A DNA stretch of 64,000 nucleotides from Isoetes taiwanensis (taxonomy: Eukaryota > Streptophyta > Lycopodiopsida > Isoetales > Isoetaceae), in contig JAJEKV010000036.1 of assembly GCA_021234155.1 (NCBI GenBank), forward strand, positions 3,919,042 through 3,983,041, in the 5' to 3' direction. Within the stretch, counting starts at the first letter, position 1. Every line of letters begins with the position of its first letter. The notes under the pieces were generated by a model that worked only from the letters and a program-made list of their open reading frames with translations, was not told the DNA's origin and made no database searches. A program made the position numbers and the translations under genes. Shown piece after piece: positions 12,304-24,571 of the stretch.

Positions 12304-15300
12304 GACTCGCTCAATTGGGAAAGGGTGTCACGCAAAGAATAAAAGCGCCCAGACTCCGGGGCGGTAAGTATAACCTCTTTGCTCCTTCCCGGATCCGCTC
12401 CGTGACCTTTGCACGTTGTCCTCGCTTTCTGTGAGGGAGGATGTTGATGCCGTATCACGGAACCTTAAAACCACCCGCCGGAGGCGTTTTGTCCCAGCCG
12501 CCCTCCCCAAAGGCCGTGGATGACTCGACGGGCGCCTTCTCGCAATCACGAACCGACCGCTCCAATGGACTCGAATCACGATTATGCGTGTTACCAAGTT
12601 TTACATTTAAGACCACCCCATCCCCAAGAAGCTCCAAAGCCATATCCAAAGACTCAGAGTCAATTGGCTTGGGAGGTGGTCACTGCGGGAATACCGCCAT
12701 GTGTGGCGCTCGTGGTTCCCTCTTCTTTGAGAAATTGACTGTAACTCGGGTCACTAGTACGCCGCCATTCGACATAATGGCGGTATCGACCGCTATCTGA
12801 GACCGACCGCCTCAATGGCAAGACCCTTGATTTTCGCGACAACCGCCCAAAGCACGCCATGGGTTTGGCAAGCTCACGGGACGGATCTTGAATTTTTTGA
12901 ACCTCGCCAAGGTGGCCATTGAAAGGAGGATCTACATGATAGGAGATGAACCGAGCCGGAGGCGGGGTGCATTCGCACGGCCCGAGCGTGGCAGCATCGG
13001 CTCGAACTTTTGGGGTCCGCCTCGGGGTATGGCCTCACCCTCCCTTGAGGCCTCCACGCAAAGTCCCCGGACTCGCTCGGGACCGGGGAAGGGTGCCACC
13101 AACAACAAAGTAAAATGGACGGGGCGGGTGTGTTGGCACCCTTGCCTCTTGCCGGATCCTCGTTTAGGACCTTGCATCGCAATCCTTCTGGCGAGAGGGA
13201 GGATCTTGACGTTTTAAGACGGAACCTTAAAACTGTGGGAGGCAAATTGCCCCTAACGCTCCTTTCCTTCCCAAAGGCCCCCGACGGCTTACTCGGCAGC
13301 TTCCCCGCCTAATCGCGAACCGACTTATTCCAATGGACCTGCACTGCATTATGCAGGGACCAAGGCTTGGACTCTGTTCATCTGGGAAAGGGTGCCGCCA
13401 AAGAACAAAGTGCACCGGACTCATGTGTTCAAGACTCTTGCCTCTTCCGATCCGCCCAGACCTTGCATGCTGTCCTCGCCTAGAGGGAGATGTTGATGCC
13501 GTAATACGGAACCTTAAAACCATCCTGAGGCGTTTTGTCCCGAAGCCGCCCTCCCCTCAAAGGCCGTGATGACGGACGGGCACCTTCCCTTCTCGTAATC
13601 ACTTAACCGACTGTTTCCAATGGACTCTTAACGTTCTGTGATATGCGTTAATAAGTTTTGGCGGGCGTAAGACCACCTATTCCCAAGAAGCTCCATATCC
13701 AAAGACTCGTAGTCAATTGGCTTGGGAGGTGGTCGTGGAATAATGGGCCATGTGGCGCTCAGGTTCCCTTCTTGAGAAAATTGACCGTGTAACCTCGGTC
13801 ACTAGGTAATGCCGCCATTCCTCGACATAATGGCGAAGTCGGACCCGCCATTCGAGACCCCGATCAAATAATGGCAAGACCCCTGATTTTCGCGACAACC
13901 GCCCAAAGCACGCCACGGGTTTGGCAAGCTCACGTGACGGATCTTGAATTTTTGAACCTCGCTCGGGCAGTATTATTGAAAGGAGTATCTCAACTACGTA
14001 TAGATGAAATCGAAGCCGTGGAGGGCGGGCATTCAAGGCATCGGCTCCACCTGAGGAGCGCGCGGCGTTATTGCCCCCTGAACTTTTTTGGGGTCCATCT
14101 CTTGGGGTATGGCCTCACCTCCCTTGAGGCTCCACGCAATGTCCCCGACTCGCTCATCTAGAAGGGTGCCGTTTCACAATGTGCAAAATGGACGGGCGGT
14201 GTGTTGGCACCCTTGCCCTGCCGGATCCGCCTAGGACCTTGCATCGTCCTGCGTGAGAGGGGAGGATCTTGACGCCGTAAGATCTTTAACCTTAAAACCA
14301 CAGGGAGGCAAATTTGCCTGAACGCCCTTCTCCTGCAGGCCTCCCGACGACGGACGGCAGCTTCCCTCGCCTGCACTGCGAACCGACCGCTCCAATGGAC
14401 TTAACGCCGCATTATGTCGGGACCAAGGTTTGACCTGCTCAATTGGGAGAAAGGGTGCCGCCAAAGAACAGTACGTAGATTCGGGCTGTGTCGGCACTCT
14501 TTGCTCCTTTCCCCGGATCCGGCCCAGACCTTGGTACGCTGTCCCCAGAGGGAGGATGTTGACGCCGCATCACGGAACCTGAAACCACCCTGAGGCGCCT
14601 TGTCCCGAGCGGCCCCCTGCGCTACCGCGGACGACTCGGACGCAACTTCCCCTTCTCGTAATCACTCTGACTCCATCGCTCCAATGGACTCAATGCCGCG
14701 ATATGCAAAGCTACCAAGTTTCAAGGGCGTAAGACCACCCCATCTCCAAGGAGCTCCAAAGTACCATATCCAAGACTTCAGAGTCAATTGCTTGGGAGGT
14801 GGTCAGGGAATATCACAGCGGGCGCTCGTGTTCTTCTTTGAAATAGACCGTAACCTGGTCATTAGTAATGCCGCCATTCCTCGACATACAAGGAAGTCGA
14901 ATCGCCATTCCTGAGACCCCCGACCGTCCGGAATGGCAAGACCCTTGATTTTTCGCGACAACCGTCTGCAAAGCAGCACGCCACGGCTTGGCAAGTCACA
15001 GGACGATCTTGAATTTTGGAACCTGTTGGCAAAAGCATTGGAAAGGAGGATTCAACGCATAGATGGTGAATCGAAAGCTTCCGGGAGGGCGGCATTCTCA
15101 CAGACGGCTCCACGGAGAGCTGGCAAGCATTTGCCTCTTCAAACTCTTTTTTGGGTCCGCCTCTTGGGTATGGCCTTCCTACCTCCCTTTGAGCTCTGGG
15201 CAAAAGTCCCGACTCGCTCAATTGGGAAGGGTGCCACCAAAGTACCGGACGGGGGCTGGTGTGTTAAGCACCCTTGCCCCGCCGGATCCGTCTAGACTCC

Positions 15301-18300
15301 TTGCAGAATCGGTCCCGCGAGAGGGAGGATCTTGACGCTAAGACTAATTCCAAAACCACGGGGAGCAAATGGCCCCTCCGAACGCCTTCCCAAAGGCCCC
15401 GGACGACTTATTCTGGCGCCTTCCCGCCTGCACTGCTAACCCACTATTCCAATGGACTCCGTAACGTACTGCATTAAGTGCGTAATTCAAGGCTTCTGAC
15501 CCGTTCTCAATTGGGAGGGTGCCGCCATCAGTACCGGGACGGGGCGGGTGTATCACCCTGTTCTTTCCGGGATCCGGCCCGTGATCTTTGCATGTCTCGC
15601 CAGAGGGAGGATGCTGATGCCGTATCGAACCTAAAACTATCCTGGAGGCGCTCTTGTCCCAGCCGCCCTCCCCAAAGGCCGCGGATGACTGACGCGCCTT
15701 CTCGTAATCAGCCGAATCACCGCTCAATGGACTCGTAACGCTTCTGCGATTATGCGTGTTACCACCTTTATGGCGTAAGACCACCCATCTCCAAGAAGCC
15801 CAGCCATCCAAAGACTTCAGAGTCAATTGGCTTGGGAGGTGGCCGGAATAATGCCATGTGTGGCGCTCGTGTTCCCTTCTTTGGGAGAAATTGACCGTAA
15901 CCCGTCACTAGGTAATGCCATTCTCCGACATAATGGCTATTCTAATCGCCATTCCGGAGACCCCGATCGCCTCAATGGCAAGACCCTTTGATTTCAAAGA
16001 CAACCGTCAGCACGCCATGTTTGGCAGGTACCTCACGGACGGATCTTGAATTTTTGGAACCCGCCGGGCTGTGGCCATTGAAAGGAGGATTCAACGCCGA
16101 TAGATGAATCGAAGCCGGAGGATGCATTCAAGCAGACGTCTACCTGAGGAGCCAAGGCATGCCCCCTGAACTTTTTGGGGTCCATCTCTTTGGGGTATGG
16201 CCTCTAGCCCTCCCTTGGAGGCCTCCCACGCTAATGTCCCTGACTCGCTCAATTGGGAAGTGTGCCTAACAACAAATGGGGCGTGTAAGCGGCACCTTGC
16301 CCTTGCCGGATCCGCCTAGACCTTGCATCGTGCCCTGGCGAGAGGAGGATCTTGACGCCGTAAGACTCGAACCCAAAACCACGTGAGGCAAAGGTTCCCA
16401 ACGCCCCTTCCCGCAGGTCTCCGACGACGACGGGCAGCTTCCTGCCCCTGCACTGCGAACCGACCGCTCCAATGACCTGTAACCGGCATTAAGGCCGGGA
16501 CCAAGGCTTGACTCGCTCGGTTGGGAAAGGGTGCTTCAAAGAATCAGCAAAATGGGATCTGGGGCGGGTGTTCACACTTTGCCCTTTCCTGATCCGGCCC
16601 AGACCTGTACGCGAATTCCTCGCCTAGAGGAGGATGTTGACGCCGTATCACGAACCTTAAAAACCACCCGGAGGCGCCTTTGTCCAGCGCCTCCCCAAAG
16701 GCCGCGGACGACGACGCAAGTAACTTCCCCCTTCTCGTAATCACGCGACCGACTGCTCCGAATGGACCTGCACGCCGCAAGATATGCGTGCGTTACACAA
16801 GTTTCATGGGCGTAAGACCACCCATCTCCAAGGAGCCCCAAAGCGCCATATCCAAAGACTCAGAGTCAATTGGCTTGGGAGGTGGTCGGAATACCGCTAT
16901 GTGTATGCTCGTGTTCCCTTCTTGAGAAATAGACCGTAACCTGGTCACTAGGTAATGCCATGCCCGACATAATGGCAAGTCGGACCGCCATTCCTAGACC
17001 CTCGACCGCCCTTCAATGGCAAGACCCTTTGGATTTTCGTGACAACCGCCCAAAGCACGCCAAGGGGTTTGGCAAGATCCGCCGACGGATCTTGAATTTT
17101 TGGAACCTCGCCGGGCAGTACTGGTTAGAGGATTCAACGCCAGATAGATGAATCAGCTTCGAGGGCGATCAAGGCACGGGCTCCTGCGAGGAGCCAAGTG
17201 GCAAAGACGTGGCTCCTTCGGAAACTTTTTGGGGTCCCGTCTCTTGGGGTATGGCCTCTACCCCTCCCTTGAGGCCTTCCACGCGAAAGTCCTCGACTCG
17301 CTCAATTGGGGAAGGTGCCGCTTCAACAACAGCAAAATGACGGGGCGTAAAGTTATAACCCTTGCCCTTGCCGGATCCGTTGGCCCGTGACCTGCACCCA
17401 GTTCCGCGTAGAGGGAGGATCTTGACGCAGTAAGACGGAATCTTAAAACTACGTGGAGGCAGTTTTGCCCTAACGCCCTCTCCCAAAGGCCCCGACGACG
17501 ATCGGCACTTTCCTCGCCTTACTCTAACCCACTATTCCAATGGACCTTTAACTGCATTATGCAGGACCAAGGCTGGACTCGTTCAAATTGGGAAGGTGCC
17601 GCCCCGCTGAATGTGCAAATTGACTCGGGGCGGGTGCCTGCACTCTTGCTCCCTTCCGATCCATCCGTGACCTTGCACGCTGTCTCCTCGCCAGGAGGAG
17701 TGATGCTGACGTAATACGGAACCTTAAAACCACCCGGAGGCGTGCCTTGTCCCGAAGGCCTCCCCAAAGGCCGCGGATTCCATCTTTACTCCGCAAATTT
17801 CCCCTTCGTAATCGCGAACCGCATTGTTCCAATGGACCTCTTTAACGCCGCATTATGCAAAGTTACCAGTTTCGCTGCCAGTAAGACCACCCCCATCTTT
17901 CAAGAAGCTCCAAAGCTTCATATCCAAAGACTCCCAGCCAATTGGCTTGGGAGGTGGCTGCGGGAATACCGCTATGTGTATGCCTTTGTTCCCTTCTTTG
18001 GGAGAAATTCGACCGTAACCTGGTCACTAGGCCGCCGCCATTCGACATAATGGCGGTCGTAATCGCCATTCGAGACTCCCGATCGCCTTCAATGGCAAAG
18101 ACCTCGGGATTTCGCGACAAATCGCCCAAAGCACGCCGCGTTTGCAAGTTCGCCAGACGGATCTTGAATTTTTTGAACCTCCTGCCAGCGTACACGGAAA
18201 GAGTGATTCAACGCCGAGAGATGAACCGAAAGCCGGAGAATCGCATCTTCGCTGCATCGCCCACGGAGATGTGGCGACGCTCCCTGAAACGCTTTTGGGG

Positions 18301-20750
18301 TCCGCCTTTGGGGTATGGCCTCTACCTCCCTTGAGGCCTCCATCACAGTCCCGACTCGCTCGACCAAAGTGCGCCTAACAACAAAAATGACGGGGCGGGT
18401 TTGCTTGGTACCTCTTTGCCCTTGCCGCGATCCGCCTAGGACCTTGGGTAATCAGTTCCGCGTAGAGGGAGGATCTTGACCTTAAGATCTTAGAACCTTT
18501 AAAACCACAGTGGAGTGTAGTTTGCCCCAACGCCCCTTCCCAAAGGCCCCGCTGACGACGACGGGCAACGCTACCTGCATCATAACCGATCGCTCCACCG
18601 GACCTGCACCGGCATTATAGGGACCAAGGCTTGGACTCGCTCGCCATTGGGAAAGGTGCCGCCAAATAACAAAGGGGCCTCTGACGGGCGGGTGTGTCGG
18701 CACCCTTGCCCTTCCGATCCGTCCAGACCTTGGTAATACAGCGGTCCTCAGCCAGAGGGAGGATGTTACCTTACTGCATGGAACCTTAAATCCACCCTGA
18801 GGCAGCTTGTCCCGAAGTGCCCCCTGTGCGCTGTCAGTAATTTTACTGATGCTCTTCCCCCTTCTCTTTAATCAATACTTAACCGACTATTCCAAATGAC
18901 CTTTAATGCCTAAGATTATGCAAGCAATACCAAGTTTCGCTGGCGTAAGACCACCCCATCTCCAAGAAGCTCCAAAGCCGCCTCATATCCAAAGACTTCA
19001 GAGTCAATTGGCTTGAGGTGGTCAGGAATACTCAGCCATGTGTATGCTCGTGGTTCCCTTCTTTTGGGAGAAATCTTCGCCATGTAACCTCGGCCACTAT
19101 AGGGTAATGCCGCCATTTCGACATAATGGCGAAGTCGACCGCCATTCCGGAGACTTCGACGCCTCGAATGGCAAGACCTTGGATTTTCGTGACAACCGCT
19201 AAAGCACGCCATGGTTTGGCAAGATCCGCCGACGGATCTTTAAATTTTTGGGAACCTCGCTCAAGCAGGCCCAGATAGATGAACCGAAGCTTCGAGGGCG
19301 CATTCAAGCAGACGGGCTCCACCGAGGAGCTTGCATAAAAGACGGCCCCCTGAACTTTTTGGGGTCCCGCCTTTGGGTATGGCCTCTACCCTCCTTTGAG
19401 GCCTCACGCAAAGTCCTCGACTCGCTCGGAAGCGATGTCACCAAACAATGCAACCGGATTCAAAGTAGTGTTGGCACCTTGCCCTGCCGGATCTCTGGGC
19501 TCCAGACCTTGCACCGCGGTCTCGTGAGAGGGAGGATCTGACGCCGTAAGACTAACCTTAAAACCACAGGAGGCAAATTTTGCCCTAACGCCCTTCCCAA
19601 AGGCCTCGATGACGGACGGGCAGCTTCCTCGCCTAAAGTGTTCATGCAACCGACCGTCTTAACACCTTTAACGACATTATGCAGGGACCAAGGCTTGGAC
19701 TCCGCTCGAATTGGGAGAAAGGATGTCACCAAAGAACAAAGTACCGGATGGGGGGCGTGTTTGCTACCCTTGCTCCTTTCCTGACCCGCCAGCAACTTCT
19801 AGAGGGAGGATGTTGACGCCGTAATATGGAACCTTAAAAACTACCTCGAGGCAGCTTTGTCCCCAGCCGCCCTCCCCAAAGGTCACATTTATCGACGGGC
19901 AGCCTTCCCTTCTCGTGACCAAGTAACCGATCGCTCCAATGGACTCGTAATCACTGCATTATGCGTGTTACCAAGTTTCGCGCGTAAGACTACCCCATCT
20001 CCAAGAAGCTCCAGTTACCACATCCACTCCCCGTGAGTCACTGGCTCGAGGTGGTCGTGGAATACCGCCATGTGTGTGGCGCTTCCGTGTTCTCTTTGGA
20101 GAAATTGACTGTAACCCTCGTCACTAGGTAATGCCGCCATTCAAACATAAAGGGCTAAGCCACCCACCATTCCGAGACCCCCGACCGCCTCAAATGGCAG
20201 ACCTTTGATTTTCGCACAACCATCCAAAGCACGACTGGCAGCTTGGGTGCTCACGACGGACTTTGGAATTTTTGGAACTCAAGCTAAGCAGGCCATTGAA
20301 AAAGGAGGATCTAACCGCCGAGCAGATGTAATCGAGTTTGAGGGGTGGCATTCGCATTGCCCACGCGCGGGAGGAGCTTCTGGCAAAGACGTGGCCCCCT
20401 GAACTTTTTGGGGTCCGGCCTCTTGGGTATGGCCTCTACCTCCTTGAGGCCTCCAGTCCCTGACTCGCTCGGACTGGGGAAGGGTGCCGCCTAACAACAG
20501 CAAATGATTCGGGGCTGTGTTGGCACCCTTTGCCCTTGCCGATCCGGCCCAGACCTTGCAACGCGGTTCCGCGTAGAGGAGGACCTTGACGCCGTAAGAT
20601 CTTAACCTTAAAAACCACGTGGAGGCAGCCTTTGCCCTCAACGCCCTCTCCCAAAGGGGTCTCGACGACGGACGCGCGTACCTTCCCCCTTCGTAGACTA
20701 AGTAACCGACCGCATGGACTGTAACGCCGCATTATGCAGGGACCAAGGCC

Positions 20751-21590
20751 GGTGCACACTCCATCGTCATCCATATTCCAAACGCTTCTTCCAATGGCGC
20801 TATTCAGAGTATAGTAGGGCAAGGCACTCCGTGATCCTCACATTAGTAAGAGCTGGCAAAATAAGGGGCTAAGAACTATAATGAACAAGGAGTGATTATG
20901 AGAGGTGAAATAATACAAATGTAACCTTTTAGATCGCCCAAAGACGCCTCGATGCTTGCTAGAATCGATGTGAAGCGCTAAGCTCTATTGCCTCAACCAA
21001 GAATATTTGAAGCGGCTAGGTTGGATGCCATATATGAAGCGGCTAGGGTTTTGAAGGCATTTTTTTTTTTTTTCAAACGCCGATACTAACCATTCTGTCA
21101 GAGACTGGCTTATCATCGACGCGACCGCCGACATGATCGATGGATCAGATAACGGTCGGCGATCGACGACCGTAAGTATTTTTGAAACCCGGGGCTTAAA
21201 ACCCGCGGACCTATTTCTCGAAAGCAAGCAAGAACCTCGGAGGAGCTTATCATTCCGGCGATTTTCGCCCATCGCATCTTGAAGCCCATTTCCTTTGCTA
21301 AGCAAGCTCCAAAAGGTATGTGCTTTGACTAAATCATCTCTTTTTTTTGAATCCATGCTTGTTTTTTCAAGTTTTAGGCTTTATGTTTTTGTTGTTTGTT
21401 CTTCCCATTCTCATCAATCTTGGCCTCTTTTAGTTAATTCTTCATCCCTCTTCCATTTTGATCCTTCCAATGTTTCTATCCTCATATTTGCTATGCCCTT
21501 TTTTCTATTTTGCTTCTTCCTTCTTCCAAATCCTCCCTCTTCTATATTCTTTCCACTCCTACATCCCTTCTCTCATCATCTCTTCTTTCT
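20751..21590. other. Satellite right border and gene-free sequence
   Basis: The satellite ends abruptly and single-copy-looking sequence begins. A short duplication (gaagcggctagg, near 21010 and 21038) is followed by a T tract at about 21060-21074. A block rich in cgatcgacg-type motifs lies near 21113-21180. I see no gene. Confidence 0.5.
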
Positions 21591-21620
21591 ATTTCTTCTT
21601 CATCATCCTCCTCCACTTTT

Positions 21621-21670
21621 TCCTCCTCCTCCTCCCTCCTCCTCCTCCTCCTCCTCCTCCCTCCTCCTCC
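21621..21670. repeat. (TCC)n / polypyrimidine microsatellite
   Basis: A run of tcc/ctcc units lies inside a longer pyrimidine-rich stretch (about 21,320-21,730). The reading frame through it would encode a Ser/Pro/Phe/Leu low-complexity protein, which I reject as a gene. Confidence 0.9.
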
Positions 21671-21730
21671 ATTCTTCTTCTTTCTTCTCAATTCTTTTCA
21701 TCATTCGCTTTTCCTCTCTATTCTTTCTTC

Positions 21731-22720
21731 GGCCGATGATCCGTAATTTATCTGTGCCTTTCTTTAGCATCATAAGGATAGCTCAATTGTCTATCATATG
21801 CTTAAGCTTAGGTAAGAAAGAATCAATCGCTTTGTTCTAATGCAGTTTTTTTCTATCGTATTATTTTTATTCATTGAGTATTCTCGGATTAAGTGAAAAG
21901 GGGTTTTGTGCCTCGCATTGAGTCCATTTTTGTAGACTGGTAAAGAATAGGGCTGCTTTTGGATTTCATTAAGCCATTTAATAATTTCTCTGCACTTTCT
22001 TTCATGGATTGCTGTGCCAGTAAAAATGCCGCGATTTAAACCTTTTAAGCTCTATCATAGCGGGTCGTAACTCAAAATTTCTAAGCAATAATCGGAGGTC
22101 TAAATTTATATCTAATTGAACAAAATGAAGCTTGATCTCTTGCTGAGATTTTCAATTTTGTTTTGATATACATGGCTGAAACCGACGATCCTTATGCAAG
22201 GTTACCTCTCTCCATTGTGCGAACAAGGTCGCTTAACTTTTTTATGCAAGTAGCTAACTAACACATTTTTCTCCCCGTCCTTTCTTATGGGCCACCTGCA
22301 AAGATGGATACTAATCCTTTCATGGAAGCGCTAAAAGCTGAAAAATGCATATTTTTGAGACAAAAAGAGAACCACTTTATCTGAACCTCCGAACACTAAG
22401 TTAAGCATGAAGGTTTTTGCTACATGTTTCTTTTGTTATGTCAATCACCATTCTTACTCTATGCTTTTCTTCTATCCGCCTAAATTTTTCTTCTCCTTAT
22501 TTGGTTTCTCTTCATTGCGTGTGCATAGACAAGAATAGAGCTTATGGCTTCATCCGAGGAAGCACGAAAATAAAGAGAAGGAATAATTTTATTAGAGGAA
22601 GGTAATGCTTTGTTCAATTTATTTTTGTAGACTCAGCTACAAGTATTTTCATGGCATGAGCCATTATTTTTATATGTTTTTCATTTCCTCGCTTCTCAAT
22701 TTAAGAACCATCTTTAATTG
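21731..22720. other. Gene-free AT-rich stretch
   Basis: The composition resembles plant intron or UTR sequence (for example ggtaagaaag near 21810), but no open frame, splice pair or protein motif can be supported. Confidence 0.4.
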
Positions 22721-22721
22721 A

Positions 22722-22945
22722 TTAATTTAGATTTTAGTTGATTTTAATTAGATTTTAATTGATTAATTTAGATTTCTCCAAATATTTTATTTGATAAATA
22801 AAATTCAAGTCTTTACAACTTAATATGTCTTAAATTGCACCCAATTTGATGCATGGTTTAGGTTTTTATTTTTTATTTTTTTGAAAAAAAAAAAAAAAAA
22901 ATAATTTTTATTTTATTATTTTATTTTTTTTATAAATATTTAGAG
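22722..22945. repeat. AT-rich low-complexity tract with poly(A) run
   Basis: Short near-repeats of ttgattaatttagatttt occur at about 22,718-22,775. They are followed by T/A homopolymers, including an A run near 22,884-22,902. No gene is present. Confidence 0.75.
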
Positions 22946-23330
22946 ACGCCGATGATCGACGCCCGCTTGGGACATAACAGTGTCCGCCACGGGCACGGGC
23001 GGGGGGTGCCCCATCGCCATCGCTTCAATCGAACGCCGATGATCGACGCTCGCGGGGATGACACCGCGGGCATCGCCATCGCCACGGAGGCTTTTCGTGG
23101 CATCGCCGGCACGCCGCCGGCATCGCCCGCCACGGGATCGCCGATCATCGACGATCCACTATCGAGCATCGACGCCGCGATTTCGACACGTATTTTCGAC
23201 CGTGGTTTCGACGATGATCGACGGCCTTCGCCCATGACGGTTTAGGTCCACCTTTGAACGCCGATGATCGACGATGCATCGACGCTGCATCGCCTATATA
23301 GACGCCGAAAAGGGGCTCAACGATTTTGTA
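22946..23330. repeat. GC-rich block with repeated CGCCGATGATCGACG motif
   Basis: The motif acgccgatgatcgacg occurs at 22,946, 23,032 and 23,257, with many partial copies (atcatcgacgatcc, gcatcgacgccgcg) between them. A ctatatag TATA-like sequence follows near 23,294. The block is sharply bounded by AT-rich DNA on the left. It could be the U3 part of an LTR or a CpG-rich minisatellite, but no matching second LTR is seen in the window. Confidence 0.55.
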
Positions 23331-24275
23331 GTGCTAGTGGTGTCTTTGGCGACTTTTGGAACGACTTAGAGCAAAAGTTCGTAAGGCATTTTTGACGCGG
23401 GCACTTGGCGCCAAGCCCTCGCCCATATCGCATCTTGTTGCGGGGAGACAGATTCATGCCCTCGCAAAGATGCCCTCGACAGGCACATTGTCTATTTCCG
23501 AGGTGGCCAACATGGGCGACACTCGGCTCCCGCACTTGGCTTTACGCTGTGGTGATGAGCCCCAAAACGACTCGTGGCTTGTTGGAAGGACAAGAGAGCC
23601 CAAGCACGGGCGCTATTGAACGTAGACACACATAGGTGCGGCCCAGTGCACACACGACCCACCGAGGGGCACTTGACTCTTGTTTCTCGGGAAGCCTCGG
23701 GACCACCATGCTCGAACGTAAAGGTGGCACACTACAAACAACACATAAACCCCACCGTTCGAGGCCATTGACTTCTACCGCATTCTCGCCTGCCCATGAA
23801 GAAGCGCAGGGATTATCGCGGGCCCATTCAACAGGGCCCACCATTTTCGGCTTTGAGACGGGTCGGTGGATTGAGAGCCGGCCAGACAAGCTTTGTCGGG
23901 TCCGGTTCTCTTGGGGTTGTTGAGGATGAAAGCCATACCTTCCCCCAGAGCCGCCCCACCTATAGTCGATTCCTGCTCGCTACATTCTCTTGGTGCGAAT
24001 TTAGTTCGCCCCTCGGAAGATGCCGCCGTGCCTCATCCCTTGGCTCCTACCTCCATGAGGTTTTGATCCTGGACTCACCTGTCGCTTGGCCAAAGGGAGG
24101 TGCTTGAAATTCATGTGTATATATGTATATTTGTACGGCTTGCCAAGAGGGTTTGTTGTCTTTGATGGTTTTTCCCTCCTAAAGGGAGGTTTTTTAATCT
24201 GGGTAGCAACGGGCTTGCTGCACCCGTGTAATTTGGGTCCCATAGGCCAATTGGCCTCCGCGGACGATAAAAGAA
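23331..24275. other. Gene-free region of mixed composition
   Basis: No frame longer than about 115 codons is found and no motif is recognised on either strand. It may be decayed retroelement DNA continuing from the GC-rich block, but nothing visible proves this. Confidence 0.4.
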
Positions 24276-24298
24276 CCTTCCTTCCTTCCTTCCTTCCT
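24276..24298. repeat. (TTCC)n microsatellite
   Basis: About five ttcc units lie directly before an 84 bp duplication. Confidence 0.85.
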
Positions 24299-24465
24299 AG
24301 CTTTACCAAGCAGAAAGTTTCCACCACATCTGTAAACCCACTTTCTAGCTTCAACAAGGAGGATAAGTCCAATAAACCCTCTAGCTCTACCAAGCAGATG
24401 GAGTCCACTACATTTGAAAAACCACTTTCTAGCTTAAACAATGAGAAGGAGTTCGTTGCATTAAA
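24298..24465. repeat. Two copies of an 84 bp repeat (28 codons)
   Basis: The motif tagctytaccaagcaga..(a/g)agtyyac..cattt ends in ccactttctagctt. It begins at 24,298 and again at 24,382. Because the period is a multiple of three, both strands keep an open frame through it. The plus strand reads TKQ..STT...PLSS and the minus strand reads KLESGF..VV..(I/F)CLV. The surrounding plus frame spans about 24,086-24,571. I recognise no protein family and cannot say that either frame is expressed. Confidence 0.6.
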
Positions 24466-24571
24466 AAAACTACATTTTGTAGAAGACAAATATTTCCTAT
24501 ATGCTTGTTTTTCAATAAATAATTTAATTATTCCTTTGGTAGTCCTACTACAATTCATACTAAAGATATAG

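Larger units (their letters stand above)
1..20750. repeat. GC-rich modular tandem satellite array, ~1.05 kb monomer
   Basis: An anchor resembling aaaggaggattcaacgcc..gatagatgaa recurs near 752, 2491, 3575, 4629, 5695, 7076, 8110, 9450, 10530, 11575, 12922, 13978, 15042, 16081, 17130, 18198, 19275 and 20300. The usual spacing is 1.03-1.08 kb. Each monomer holds an A module (gaggatcttgacgccgtaagac-like), a related B module (gaggatgttgatgccgtaatac-like) and an unrelated C block (accaccccatctccaagaag, ttggcttgggaggtggtc). A and B each start near gactcgctcaattggg and most keep a ggatccg (BamHI) core. Copies differ mainly by 1-3 bp changes. The left edge is cut by the window, and the right edge stops abruptly after gggaccaaggcc. 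Apparent reading frames occur on both strands without conservation, so I regard the array as non-coding. I do not recognise it as rDNA or 5S spacer. Confidence 0.93.

Noticed and set aside
1-20750. Possible CRISPR array or rDNA spacer
   Set aside because: The repeat unit is ~1 kb with no short repeat/unique spacer alternation, and no 18S, 25S, 5.8S or 5S sequence is seen next to it.
21295-21840. 181-codon plus-strand frame rich in Ser, Phe, Leu and Pro
   Set aside because: It is a translation of a polypyrimidine/TCC microsatellite stretch, with no domain and no conservation evidence.
24171-24196. Hairpin cctcc-taaag-ggagg followed by T run, like a bacterial terminator
   Set aside because: The context is a plant nuclear genome with no gene ending there; the stem is only five base pairs.
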